DNA from: Sphagnum compactum
Taxonomy: Eukaryota; Bryophyta; Sphagnopsida; Sphagnales
Assembly (NCBI GenBank): GCA_965153455.1
Contig: OZ234498.1
Span: 6,138,001 to 6,202,000, forward strand
Direction of reading: 5' to 3'
DNA length: 64,000 nucleotides
A program made the translations under genes and the position numbers. This document shows positions 49,913 to 62,080 of the stretch, piece after piece. Every line of letters starts with the position of its first letter. Position 1 is the first letter of the stretch. Under the pieces are notes generated by a model. The model worked only from the letters and a program-made list of their open reading frames with translations. It was not told where the DNA came from and did no database searches.

Positions 49913-50476
49913 ATGCCTTACCAACCGATGCAAGGAACGCAGCAGGGACAGCTTATATGTGGTGGTTGTCGGACCCTGTTGGTGTATCCACACGGAGCGA
50001 GTAATGTGCGATGTGCTTTGTGCAGCACCGTCACTTCTGTGCCTCCTCATGGCACAGAGATGGCGCAGTTGGTCTGTGGGGGATGTCGGACTTTGTTGAT
50101 GTATATGCGGGGTGCTACCAGTGTCCAATGCTCATTTTGTCACACAGTAACTCTCGCCATTGATACACCTCCTGCGGCACACATCAATTGTGGCGGTTGT
50201 GGTATGACACTTATGTATCCATACGGGGCTCAGTCAGTCAAGTGTGCTCTTTGCCAGTATGTGACTTCCATTGCTATTCCCAGTATGCAGATGCCATTGC
50301 CGCCACAGCAGCAGCAGAGGCCTTTAGCACCACCACAGCCTCCGCCACCTCCCGTCTCTGTAGCACTCACGCAGTCTGAGCCGCAGACAGTTGTAGTGGA
50401 GAATCCTATGACATTGGATGAGAGTGGCAAGCTGGTCAGCAATGTGGCTGTGGGCGTGACCACAGATAAAAGGTAA
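49913..50476 (+). CDS. LOL1-like: LSD1/LOL-type zinc-finger protein, 187 aa, intronless coding region
   Basis: A plant-specific regulator; founding members LSD1 and LOL1 control hypersensitive and stress-linked cell death, with LSD1 negative and LOL1 positive. Three zf-LSD1 domains are visible: [19 protein letters not shown] (about 18-36), [19 protein letters not shown] (about 57-75) and [19 protein letters not shown] (about 95-113). Each closes with a further CxxC-type Cys. A Gln/Pro-rich linker follows, then the conserved tail [20 protein letters not shown] ending TTDKR. The ATG at 49913 is chosen because it starts MPYQPMQG, as in relatives; an upstream in-frame codon would add six Val/Ile-rich residues. 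The frame is intact. Known relatives usually have several coding introns, so the single exon is odd. LSD1 against LOL1 identity is uncertain. Confidence 0.93.
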   Translation: MPYQPMQGTQQGQLICGGCRTLLVYPHGASNVRCALCSTVTSVPPHGTEMAQLVCGGCRTLLMYMRGATSVQCSFCHTVTLAIDTPPAAHINCGGCGMTLMYPYGAQSVKCALCQYVTSIAIPSMQMPLPPQQQQRPLAPPQPPPPPVSVALTQSEPQTVVVENPMTLDESGKLVSNVAVGVTTDKR

Positions 50477-51780
50477 TAGGATCATCAACTCATCTCTGAT
50501 CCAGCTGCCAACCTCATGGATCATCCTTTGATCCAATACCTGGATTTCACTGCCATACCTCAGATGGCAGATGGTTGCATTTTACTGTGAAAATTGGAAA
50601 ACATGCACAGGCACAGGAGGATATGAAATGCTCACAGGCAGGCAGACAGATCCAAGGGGTGTGGGTTAGAAGGAATATTATCTTCCTTCTGCTTTCTCAT
50701 CCTAAATTGAGATTTTAAAAGTGTAACAAGATACAGAGTTACGGACTATGATGTAGAAAGTGGCGAGTTCTTTCTACTCTGATTCTTTTTCCTCTTGAAT
50801 TTCAGCTTTGTACAGAGGGCAATCTAAATTCAATGCAGCTCACACTCACAAGCTTGTTGTGGCTATGGCAGATGATACTACCTAATACCTTATTTGATTA
50901 GCTATCTCTCTTGAATGGTACCCAACATCATGACCAACTCTGCCTGTTACTTCTGAAAATGTGACAGAAACACGTGTGTTTTTATGAACCTGCAACTTTG
51001 AGCAGATTGTTATGGATTTATCTATACCCACTGTGGGGAGCAGATGAAGTCAGATGGTGAAGAAGCTATGGCACCTAGTTACTACCATTCATGATGAACA
51101 TAATGTCGAATACTTGGTGACACTCCAGGTTGTAAACACGTGGCAAGGTGATACTCTGCAGTCTCATAGATCTGGTCTCTTCCCTCTGTGCAGCAAATCA
51201 TAAGTATGGAGAAATTCTCAGTATTTATGAAGATAGTTTGCTTCTGCACAATTTTTTGGAATATTTCTTTTGATGATGTCCTTCAACTTGGGTGAAAACT
51301 TTCCAGATTTCCCTCTGTTTTTTGTCATGGGTACTGGTCTGCTGAGTTGCCAGAAACCCTAGGTTTTTGTGGGGTTCTGCTGGAGGCCCAGATTTTGTAG
51401 TGTTATCTATTGCAATTTGAATACATGTGTTGACATTTTAATTTGAAAATGTACAGGGGGCAAGCTTTGGCTCCTTTACTGCGAATTGGGTCTACTTCTT
51501 CCTTCCATTCTAGTTCTCCCTTTGAAAGCTGCTTTTCCTGATGTCTACGAGCTTTAGGTTGATGTTTTAGGAAGTTCAGATTGAGAATGGTAGCAGATTC
51601 TGTGGGATCTGTGTTGTACCTGGGATGACTTGGTTTTGCAGGTGCCTTGATGCCACATCTGTGCTTACTGAATATGGTAGCATTCAGAATTTTGTCTCAG
51701 TGGAACCTTGTTGAAACATGTGGGTAATGAGTACCCTAGTTTGTAATCCAACTTTTTATCATCCTTTTTTGCTGGCTATA
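50477..51780 (+). other. probable LSD1/LOL 3' UTR and downstream region
   Basis: For about 1.3 kb after the stop the composition stays less AT-rich than the surrounding intergenic DNA, and there is no long open frame. This suggests a long 3' UTR, possibly with introns, or a decayed neighbouring exon. No clear poly(A) tail trace marks the end of the coding region. Confidence 0.4.
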
Positions 51781-51939
51781 TAAAGTTCAAAAGAGAAATT
51801 ACAAATTAAAAGTGCTAAAATCAAGAAAGATTTTCAATAGCTATAATTCGACCAAAATTTAAGAAAATTTGCCATATTCCTATACATGGTTCAAGTTGGC
51901 AGCCCAAAATATAAGAGATGTTTAAAATTTTTACTTTCA

Positions 51940-52020
51940 TATATAGTTTTCTAGCCAATTTTGGCTAAATCTTCCTATGGATGATCCCCACTTTGGCTAC
52001 ATCACAAAACTGACCCAAAA
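51940..52020 (+). repeat. single copy of the TAGCCAATTTTGGCTA repeat
   Basis: TAGCCAATTTTGGCTAAATC is followed by TTCCTATGGATGATCCCCAC, then TACATCACAAAACTGACCCAA. It matches the unit of the 48.9-49.5 kb array and the related copies near the bHLH gene. Confidence 0.7.
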
Positions 52021-53220
52021 AACATTGCTCTGTAATGCATACACAGAGGTAAAATGAAAGCCCCCAAAAAAATCCAAAAGCTTTAATTCTAGTGACAATG
52101 TTCCATAGGAGCTGGTTGAGGTAGGACGGCTTTAGGTTCCTTTAGTCGTCATTGTCATCCTCACAATTCCAAAGTCAAGGATGCACTAAAATTTGTGCTT
52201 TTGATCGAATGCTTTCGCATTTCTTTCGATGAAGTCCTTTTGCATCTCTTCTTAGTGCTTCACATCTTGCTAACATGTGCTGCTGTTTGCAGCAGCTAGA
52301 GAGAAATCACTTTAAATCTTGTTGAGACACCTGAACGATCAGGAAAATTGACATTCCCCATCTCTACTGACATTCGACCAAAAAGACCAGGGATGAGTTT
52401 GCTGATTCGGTGGCCTCCCAATGGGAGTTGTACAAAGCCTCTATCATGCAATGATTTGCATCCACCGGTACCATCACTTTCTCCACTGTAAGAATGCTCT
52501 TTCTGATAACCCCTTGAACTCTTACTGAGTTCATTCTCTTTAGCAGGATCTTATTCAATATATGATTGCTGGTAATGAATAGTTATTATATATATTTGGT
52601 TCCTAACTGTACACCATAGAAATGACACAAAGATTGTCTCAATCTTTTGTATTGTTTTGTGAATATCACAAGCATCCATGATCTGTTTGTTCCATTCTGT
52701 TAAAAGTAGTGCCATTCCATGATTATTTGAAAACATTTGCTAAGTATGTTGTTCCTTCGTCTTCTCTGTCCACACTGTTGATGCAACCATCAAACTTGCA
52801 TATTGTTTTATTATGCACTTGCAAGTGTTGCAAGTTGTGTGTTCTACTAGTATCTTGTGGAAGGAAAATTGTTCAGCTGTATTTGCCAAGTGACGTTATG
52901 ATGATTTGGCCATGGAACACATCTCAACTTTGAATTTGTGAAGCAGTTGATCTTCTCCTTGTTGTATATTTGCACTCCTGTCATTTCAGTACATGCCGCT
53001 GGCTTGCAACTTGAAGAAGTGTAAAGTTTGGAACATGATCTTTGTTAGCTTCTTGTTTGGTATTTTGTTTTGCAAACATTGAATATCATCTCCAAGGAGC
53101 CAAAAGGTTGTCCAATTTATGGAAAAAAGTATGCTTGTTCTAGGTTGATGCATTTAAATTGTTTGCAAGCCACAACCCTAAATTTTTGTTTGGTTTGTGT
53201 AGTTTATGTTGAGGTGAATT
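52021..53220. other. intergenic, no gene seen
   Basis: Short frames on both strands carry no recognisable motif. The composition is intermediate between the LSD1 gene and the AT-rich flanks, so untranslated exons of the LSD1-type gene cannot be excluded. Confidence 0.4.
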
Positions 53221-53539
53221 TCAGCTATTACAGTGTTTGATCTGTCAGCTACAAGTGAATGTGGGTTGATGATGCTGGCCATAATGCTTGGATATACAAA
53301 CATTGAGACTCTGAAGCATGAGACTTCTTTTTTGTGCAGTTATCTGGAGGCTGCAATATTGAGGTGCATGCATTTTTTGGAAGGGGCCAGCTATTTGGAG
53401 TGTGGAAAATGGAGTACAAGGGTGCGGTGCACGAGTGCAGAAATTGGGGTGCGAAGATTTTGGGGTGCAAAAATAAGGTTTGGGTTTAGGGATTTTGGGC
53501 ACATTTAGTGCATGAACCATCATGTATGATACTTTTTCC

Positions 53540-53695
53540 AACTAAGAAATGACATGGCAAATGGCATGGCACATATGTGGCAAATGACATGGCATATACC
53601 TACGTAGGCAACGTTGAACTTATGTGGCAGGTGACACATCACATAAGTGGTAGATGACATGGCATCTATGTGAAAAATGATGTGGCAAAAGCAAA
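53540..53695 (+). repeat. cryptic tandem repeat of ATGACATGGCA-type words
   Basis: ATGACATGGCA(A/T) and ATGTGGCA(A/G) alternate with a period near 24-30 bases through about 150 bases. It does not have CRISPR-like regular spacers and is non-coding. Confidence 0.7.
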
Positions 53696-56600
53696 ACAAC
53701 AATTGTCCATTTTCATTGATCAATATCTAATAGTAATCGCAACATTGATGGTGCAAATGTTTTTAATGCACACAAAATTTCTGAAACCAAAACATTCCTA
53801 CCAAAACCTGGGAATATCTACTCAGTTGTTTTCTCATTTCCAAACCTTGCACTCAAATATCACTCAGAGATATCAATCAGTAAAAAAATCACATTAGCTC
53901 TGCCTACCTATATTCAAATTTTCCAATGAAAATCTTGAATGATGCTAAAGAATGTGTGCAAAGTGGAAAAGGCTAGGTCTGGCACTTTCAAGTATTTTCA
54001 TTTCAAGAAAAGACAAATGAAGTTTGATAAATTCACAAATATTTCTTTTTTTATTATCATTTCTAAATAATTTTCTCCAAGTTGTGAACATTTGTCACAA
54101 AAAATTGACTCTTTACATGATCTGGGTTTTCTGTTAACAATAAAATCAAGAAGGCACAACAATGTGAATCGCCATCACTAAACATCATTTTTCAAAATTC
54201 TTGATTCAAGTGGCAACCTTGAAAAAACCTAGGTCTAGATGTGGCTATTATTTTTTTTTAAATGGCAAATATTGTCGAAGAAAATCACAAAATTTTCATG
54301 GTTTGTTTCATTATATGATAAACATTTTGCCAAGTTGGGAACATACATAACAAAAAAAGACTTAGATGTTCATTTATGTGTTAATGCGAAATATTAAGAT
54401 CTATATCTAGAGGTGCTATTAATATTAACTAATCTATTTATCTTTGGTTGTTCACCCATGAACACCACTATCTTCAATTGTTCCTTAATAAACACGACTA
54501 TTTTTAGTTCAACATTCATTAACTATAATTCCCCCTTCCCTTTCATTTCCTTTGACAACCCCCTATCTTCCCCTTTCTTTCCTCATTTCTCCCTTCCTTA
54601 CCTTGAGGTGTTCATCAAACAAGCATTCCCCTACCTCCCACTCTCCTTGGATGTTCATCAACGATCAATCATGTTCTTAGGTGTTGGTCAACTAACAACC
54701 CCTTCTTGGGCATCCCTTCCCATGTCTAAGGTGTTTGCCAATGAACAACTCACTTTCCCACCTTTCAATTTTGGAGTTTGCCAAACGAACATCCATGTCC
54801 CTATTTGTATGTGTATACTTTTCTTATTTCTTGTCTTATTATTATTATTATTTCTTATTTTCTCCTTTTATCTTTCTAGTTTCATCTTCTTTTTATTATT
54901 ATATGTCATTTTATTAACTTGGGTACATATTTACTTAGAACCCCTATTGGTATATTATAAAAGGTTACCTCTCATGCACCCTAAACTCTTAACCTAAACC
55001 CAAAGTTCTTATTTATAAAAATATGTAGGTACAAAACATAGAAGCACTATTTTTTTTTTTCAAACTACCAAATAATCATCATATTTTCATACATGTATGA
55101 TATTACAAAAGGATGGTGTTAACAAGAAAAAATCTCTAAACTAGTTAGTATTATTGGCCTCTTAGTAATTAATATTACTAGTGGTGGATTTATCATCCTT
55201 TATCCAAATAGTGAACCTAATGGGATTAAGTAGTTCATGTTAGTGAGTGATTGAGGGTAATCTACCCAATCATCTAGGAGATATTTAAGAACGGATTAAG
55301 ATAAGGGCCCTATTTTCTTGGGGTCAATGTGAACCTTGTGTGGTTTGTGAAAAAAGATTAAAAGAGGTGTTGGGAGACTTTTAAGACAGTCAATACTTTT
55401 GTAATTGGAGTTCGAATGAAGGATTTTCTTGGAAAAATGTGTATTATACTACTAGGGAGGAAAGAGTAATGAATAAATGTACTTGTATTTGTGTGTGATT
55501 TTAATGGAAAATGGTTGAAGAACTTGATGTGTTTTGGTGTGCATTTATTCTATTAGGAGATGTGGAAGGTAGAGCAATTGATATCATATAAAGTATGTTG
55601 CTCCTTGACATGGTATTTCTGTATTTCATTTAGAACAGAGAGTAAAAAAGCATAACTTGGTAACCTTTAAATTATTAAATTACTAGCTACCACAGGAAAG
55701 TAGGAACCAGTACTTGGTGGTAATAAGAAAGGGAAAAACACCAACAAATAACCGCTAGCAAACTAGAATGTACTATTATAGGTGGCAAGCAATGGCTATG
55801 AATGGATGTAGTGTGTTATAGATGATAGAGAATAATGGGGAGGCATTTCAAGGTGTTGTAGGTGGTAGGCAAAGTCACTAAAAGGCCTATAGATTTGGTT
55901 TGAGGTGGGACAATAACTATAGGAGGTCTGCAAACTCCACTATGGCAACACTTGAGGGTGTTGAAGGTATTGCAAAACCTTACAGAATAATTATTTTTAG
56001 GTTATGATCATTCCCCATGTTGCCCTTTTCTATTTTCTTCCCCTACCCCCTTTGGATTAACCTACATACATGATGATAGGTTTGTTCTTAGACAACAAAT
56101 TTTACCTTTTTCCTTTGCTCTTTGTGTGACTTCTTACTTACTATTTCAGTAATTATAATAAAATAAGTTAATGAGGGTAGTTTCTTTTTATTGAATAAGG
56201 TGTTGACTTTGTTCCTTCAATTTTACCTCCTAGAGGATGGTAAAAATCAAGGGCCACAATTTCACCCCTTAACATTTGGCAACGATCCCATGGATCGTAT
56301 TTAGGATATTTTTGGAAGGGAAAAACTAGTTTTAAATGATTTTCAATTTGGGGCAAATGACAAGTTATCAATTTGAATGGCTGGGAAAATGTTAACATTT
56401 TAATATTCGATTTTGGAAAATAAACAGAAACCTTGTTATCCCTGCTGACTAAAGGCAATGGCACAATCCTAAAGAAAGGATAGTGGGTGGTTACAAGGTA
56501 GGGTGACTCACTTTTTGTGTCGTTATGCAATTTTTTGTAGAGTGGCATGCATTTACATGTTATTAACATGCCATAAAAATAATAATTTTCCAAATTTGTA

Positions 56601-58690
56601 ACTAATTTTGATTGTTAACTTGAAGAAAAAAACATATATATATATAGGTTGCAACATATATACACTAAATATATAATAATGAGAATTTGAAATAAAAAAA
56701 TATGGATTGGTTTGTGCCTTTATATACATGCATTTTTGTGTATGAATTTCATTTGGGATATTTTATAGGAATTCAATATATGATATGTTAAAACAAAAAA
56801 AACATATGCACAAAACAATTGTTAGAAAAAATTTAGCCAAAAAAATAATTATGGGATTTTTTGACACACCCCCACACTCCTTGAAGGACTCAAATGTGAG
56901 TCTGAAAGTGAAAACAATGGAAGAAGGAGTTGGGGTTACGTTCCCTAGCTCGCAGCATTTCGGGGGTAAGAGGGGCATGTTAGAACTCTGGGATGGGGAC
57001 CAGGACAAGTGACAAGCGGGTCAATTATTCACATGAACCTACACAAACCAAACAACAAGCTGGTTAATGCATAGTTAGAGCATTTTTGGTGTAGGAACGA
57101 GCCATGGGCATACATAGACTCACAAAACTCACCATGGCTTGGACTTAGGGGAAGCCACCACCTTCCCCCTTATAATATTCTTTTTTATTAACCACAGGGG
57201 CTACACCCAAATGTCATTTTCTTGAGATTCCCAAGTCAGGAGTCCTGAAATTTTTGAAATTGGGACTCCCACCACTTTGGAGGCCTATAACTTCTTATGC
57301 AGACTTCCAATTGAAGTGAAAATGAAAGCAAATTTGTAGCCCTCATCAAGAGTTTTCCAGTGATATGTAATAAGCCACCTGCACACAAGTAAATCAGGGT
57401 GATTCTTAACTTTTAATGGTCAAAAGTCAAATTTGACACTTTGACTTCTAGCCTTTCTTTTAGCCATAACTTGTGTTTTAAGTACTCAAATGGACCATGT
57501 GAGCCCATTTAAGACAATTATGTCTCAAAAGTTTTCCAATGGTATAAGGAAGTCTTCAATCCAATGAGTTTTGACTCTAAAATGTTTTTTGAAAAATCAT
57601 TCATAAGGACTCCAACTCCCAAAGTAGGGGTCCACTTGGGAGTGTGTGGGCTCATTCCTTCACACACTCCCTCACACTTCTCGGAGTGCAAATGTGACTC
57701 CCAAGTTGCACTCTTGGCCCACACCTTTCCATGCCTTTGCCTTGGTCACGACCCCAATGTTGGGGTCGTGATACTTTTGAATGGCTTAAAATGAGCCATA
57801 AATCCATATCATAATCATTTTTTGGTGGATTTCAATTTTTATTTTCTTAACATGTACATTAGATAATTGTTTACAATGGCTACTTTTCATATGGACTTTT
57901 TAGTTCATTAACCACCATGTAATTCCCCATTAAATTAATGATATCAAAATAAATTACCATTTTAACACTATTGTAGGGATTTTTAGGGAATGGAACATCT
58001 GACAAAAATAAGCCACCCTAGCTTGCAACCTCTCTAATCTATGGGAAAACTGAAAATGTGGTTGAAAAAAGGGTATCTACAAGAAAATTAGAATTAGAAT
58101 AAGGGAGTGGAAGGTAATACTATTCAGGAAAGACCACAAAAGACCTAGAATTCAATACCCAACTTGACCCCGTAAGATAAAATATTGACTCATCATACTT
58201 CAACCTCACCACAAAAGTTAAATAATAAGGAAAGTAGCGATCAACATCTAACCAAGAGGGGAATATTTTTATCTTACTCTCAAAAAACATAAATTCATTG
58301 TCATTATAAGTCACATAATAACTAAAGTCCATTAAATAAAAAATGGAACAAATTTTGGAAAAAACGTTGCAAATACTATATGTAAGCTATTTGGAGAGGA
58401 CAACAGAGGAGATGTTACCACCTAGGATGGTAGTCATGGGCATTTCCAATTCTAATGGCAATGTGAAAAAACCCCTAGAATATCAAAAGGTAAACACCAC
58501 CTATTAATATCACTCATGGTGGCAAAAAATGAATTAGGGGCGAGAAGTTCCAATAAAAAAAAATGAAAAGAATGTTTCACAAGTTGGAAAACAAAATTAA
58601 ATAACAATAAGGGGAAGACTAGCTAAATTTTAACCTATGGAAGTTCTGTTATTTGGTTATTCTCAAGGGCAAGTGACACACATAATAGCA
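53696..58690. other. AT-rich intergenic DNA, no gene supported
   Basis: The longest frame (54413-54997) encodes a Ser/Thr/Phe/Leu-rich, low-complexity sequence from a CT-rich tract with repeated 'aacaccactatctt'-like words, and is not credible as a gene. A GGTATTGCAAAACC word recurs at 55967. A 26-nt perfect hairpin lies at 57746-57771. Confidence 0.5.
57746..57771. repeat. 26-nt hairpin with 12-bp arms
   Basis: TCACGACCCCAA and TTGGGGTCGTGA flank a two-base loop TG. It is GC-rich in an AT-rich setting. It is not followed by a T run on either strand, and no neighbouring gene explains it. Confidence 0.85.
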
Positions 58691-58744
58691 AAATAAAAAC
58701 AAACCAAAACACTAAGATTTCAAGATGAAGACACTGATGGGGAG

Positions 58745-61640
58745 ATGGTAGACACCCAAGAGGGTAGATGTAGAGCGTTACAAGGCAAATCCCTAAAGGT
58801 AGTCCGTAATCTACATTTCATGAAACTTGCCACGACAATGACTACCATGGGCATCCCTTTAATAGCTACCTTTGAAGTGGAGGTAGTAGACCCAAAATTA
58901 GAATACAAAAAGAGGCAAGCCATAAGAAGGCTTGAAAAACTCAAGCAACTACCTAGGGCTAGGGCTTTTGAAGTGGCAAACTTACTTCACAAAAACAAAC
59001 CTAGTAGCTCTACGACATTTCATCCATCTCAACATTGGAAAAATGGGTGAATTGAAAGAGGAAACAACTACTACCACCGAATAGTATGGGGGGAGTACAT
59101 GGACAAAAGCCCACCATCACTAAAAGAAAAATGGATATTAATGACTTGTCTAATTCAACTATTTTTGTTTAATGCAACATTTTTGTCCCATGCAACTAAA
59201 AAGTAGTCGCATAAGCCAAATGTAGTTGCATTACACAAGTTGTTAATATCCATTTTTCTTGTAGTGCATCATAGTGCAATATGTGTAGAGAAATACGGCA
59301 CCAAGTAATAGGGTGCGACTACCATCCTTCAATTCTGGATAATAGAGGGGTACATAACCAAAAACATCATACTAGTGATTTTGGAGAAGACATGGAAATG
59401 AGTTATACACAAATAAAGAAGAAGAAGGACAAGAGGACAGTAGAGGCACCTAGTTTGGAAACTAAGGTGAAACAAACAAAACCCAAGAAAAAACCCTAGG
59501 ACGTAACCCTTCCAACTTTTCCAATTCCATGGGTTGGTCTACCTTTCACCTTTGGAGGTCCAGGATGGTGACCCCAAATGTATGGTATGGGACCAACCAT
59601 GTAACTTGGAATATCAGGATTTCAAGTTCCATTACCTCAAGTTACTGCCCTACCATCAATAACTAATTAGGAAGTAATAACCATGGAGAAAATCAATTTT
59701 AGTAAAGCTGGACCATATCGCAAACCTGGGAAGGAATCAATACATTATGCCTTTCGAGTATCCAGTAAGGAAGCTTCGCCACAATGGCAACCCCAAATGC
59801 ATTCGTCATTAGGGGGTAAGGGGGGAGGTCCACCCAAGGATTGTCTCAATTTTGAATCAAATTCAAATGAGGGAGAGGATGGTAAGAAAAGCCAACCTCC
59901 ATCCCACCAATACCACCATGATGGGGAGGGGTGCCACCTAATTAGAACCCTTACTTCCCATGGAAGGTTAGTTATACCACCCATGATGGTAGTAATTGGA
60001 AGTTCAAATGGTGGCAGGAAGCTCTTGAAATATCCATGATGCACTAAAACTTCGATCTAGATGCACATGTACGTGTGTTTAAGCAAGCAATAAAAGTCAA
60101 CAGTGTTACCCAAAAGGGTATTTCTAATGAACATTGTAGGACACAACTTCAACTTGGGGAGACCATTTCACAAATAGTCATCTAGATTGAACCTTTAGTG
60201 AGTTTGCTCAAGCTTTTTGCAGATGGTATCGTAAGGTTTAGACCAATGAACAAATCTATGTGAACTTGTAAATCATCAAACATAATCTAAATGAGAGGGT
60301 AGAAAAACATTATGAACAAATTCTCGACTTGGTAAACTTTCTCCAACACTTGGCAAATGATTGTTTGTTAAATTATGCATTTTTTAGGACAAGCCTATTG
60401 CCCTACCTTCAAGTGGCTCTTGTTGGCATAGAAAGAGGAATGTTAATCCAACATTTGGAGGTAGCAATCATTTGTGTGGAGAATTCCATGAATGTTAATG
60501 ATAATTGGGTCATGCTAAATGTATACCCAATGATGAAAGGGGAGAAGAAGAAGGTAAAGAAACCCTCAACCACTACAAGAAAATTAGGGGAAGAATGTCA
60601 ATTTTGCAAAAAATCTAATCACCAAAAAGAAAAGTGTTTTTGGAACCCTAACAACCTAGAGAATAAGCTGAAGGAAAAATAGGAGGTAATTGTCAATGAA
60701 ATGGCAGCCTAGTAGTTAAGACAAGGGAATTGGAGGAGAGGAAAACCACAAGGCAATACTACCATCAATAACATTTTTACTTACTACACTTGCAGACAAC
60801 AAGGACATGTTTCCACGAATTGCCTGTGGAAAGAGGAAATTCAAGAGATGGTGAAGAAAAAACACAAGATCATAAATCTACGGGGGGACCTAATGAGAAA
60901 AGAATGAGGAGGATACTATCAACATGGTGATGGCTGTCACCACAAGGAGTAAGACACTCGAAGAGATAGTCTTCCAAGAAAGGGAACCTTTCAAGGGAAA
61001 AGGACCCCGAGATTGGTAGGAGGAAGATAGTTTCAAGTAGTTGATGGTGATAGTCCATGAGTTGCAAAAAGAAGAAAAGTCACAGGAGCTACCATAGGAG
61101 GTAACTACTGCCCTAGACCCATCTTGGTCCGCAGAGTGAGCAAGATTACCATTTGTTGTGGAACATCCAAAGGTACTACCAACCCCAATTATTTTGAAAG
61201 TAAAAAAAGAAATGAGACAATAGATACTGGATAATAAGATTATCATCACCATTGGCCAATTGTTGAAACTAGCTTCTGATTTATGTACGTACTTGACGAC
61301 AACCAACAAACAATCTGCTCACAATGAGGATAGTACTTCCAAGGCCACAATCATTGTCACTTCTGTAGTTATAGACTATCAAATGGCGATAATAGTAATA
61401 CATGTTGGAAAAAACATGGTAGATGTCCTTTTGGATGAAGGGTTAAAGGTGAATGTTATAACGGATGGATTAAGGTGAAAATTAGGATTACCCCCTCCCC
61501 CAGCCAGCTCCATTCAACCTACAAATGGTTGATTTCTCATTTAGCAAACCATTGGCGATTGTACCCAATATTAGGATCAGAATTTTAACACCAAGTGTGA
61601 ATGCACCTTTACATAAAAGGTTCATGGTTAGTAGGTGTAA
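58745..61640 (+). pseudogene. decayed Ty3/gypsy-type LTR retrotransposon, gag-protease remnant
   Basis: Plus-strand frames read in gag-pro order. An N-terminal gag-like segment spans 58745-59050 and a Lys-rich segment about 59281-59499. The gag core follows (about 60050-60500), beginning LDAHVRVFKQAIKVN and later reading ERVEKHYEQILDLVNFLQHL and LLPYLQVALVGIERGMLIQH. A CCHC zinc knuckle CQFCKKSNHQKEKC lies near 60595-60640 and a second, CRQQGHVSTNC, near 60790. An aspartic-protease-like segment lies near 61360-61480 (VDVLLDEGLKVNVITDGL, Asp kept in the active-site position). There are many stops and frameshifts. No reverse transcriptase, integrase or LTR was found, so it is truncated. A CACTA MITE splits it at 59118. 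Confidence 0.82.
59118..59266. mobile_element. 149-bp CACTA-type MITE, complete with CAT target duplication
   Basis: The left end CACTAAAAGAAAAATGG continues ATATTAATGACTTGT. The right end is its mirror, ACAAGTTGTTAATATCC continuing ATTTTTCTTGTAGTG. The TIRs are about 32 bases with few mismatches. CAT flanks both sides (59115-59117 and 59267-59269), the 3-bp duplication expected of CACTA elements. The interior carries a further inverted pair, ATGCAACTA and TAGTTGCAT. It is non-coding and nested in the gypsy-type remnant. Confidence 0.9.
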
Positions 61641-62080
61641 GTCCTAAATGACTAGCATGGTGTTAGGGGACTCAACACTAGAGTCCCTAACACCAAGTGT
61701 GAAACCTTAAGGTTCTCAGTTATAACTTTTTTAAGACAATAGAGTTGTCCATAAAGTCATCCTGTATTTTGGCCTGCTTTTGTCCCTTATCCTCTCTTTC
61801 AGTGGTATCTGCAAAGTAATGAAATTTTATTTAATCTCGGTATGAAATGCTAAGACTCAACATTTAATGCACAAGGTTTGAGAGTAGTTATAGTAGTTGT
61901 ACAGGTACGAGCAGCCAACATATATAGCAGAAGTAGAGTCGCTCGTGAAAAAAAGAAAGACAGGATGAAACTCAGTTTACCACCATAATTGATGGAAAAA
62001 CTAGTTTGGGTCCCAGTTATTTTGCTTTCTAAAATTTTCATTCTGAGTTGCATGTTTGATGGCATATTGTGCCGAAATTA
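61641..62080. other. intergenic, downstream of the gypsy remnant
   Basis: I see no gene. The phrases 'ctcaacactagagtccctaacaccaagtgtgaa' and 'aacaccaagtgtgaa' repeat locally (about 61585-61705). No LTR end could be defined. Confidence 0.4.

Noticed and set aside
49784-50128. 114-codon minus-strand frame opposite the LSD1-type gene
   Set aside because: It is a shadow of the coding strand and its leader. The plus strand carries the three conserved zinc fingers.
50477-51780. Additional LSD1/LOL coding exons downstream
   Set aside because: The family's C-terminal motif is already present before the stop at 50476, and no further zinc finger is seen downstream.
53540-53695. CRISPR-like alternation of repeats
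   Set aside because: The units are imperfect, spacing is irregular, no unique spacers exist, and the genome is eukaryotic.
54413-54997. 194-codon open frame, plus strand
   Set aside because: It arises from a CT-rich tract with repeated words. The translation is low-complexity Ser/Thr/Phe/Leu with no domain, and overlapping frames are also open.
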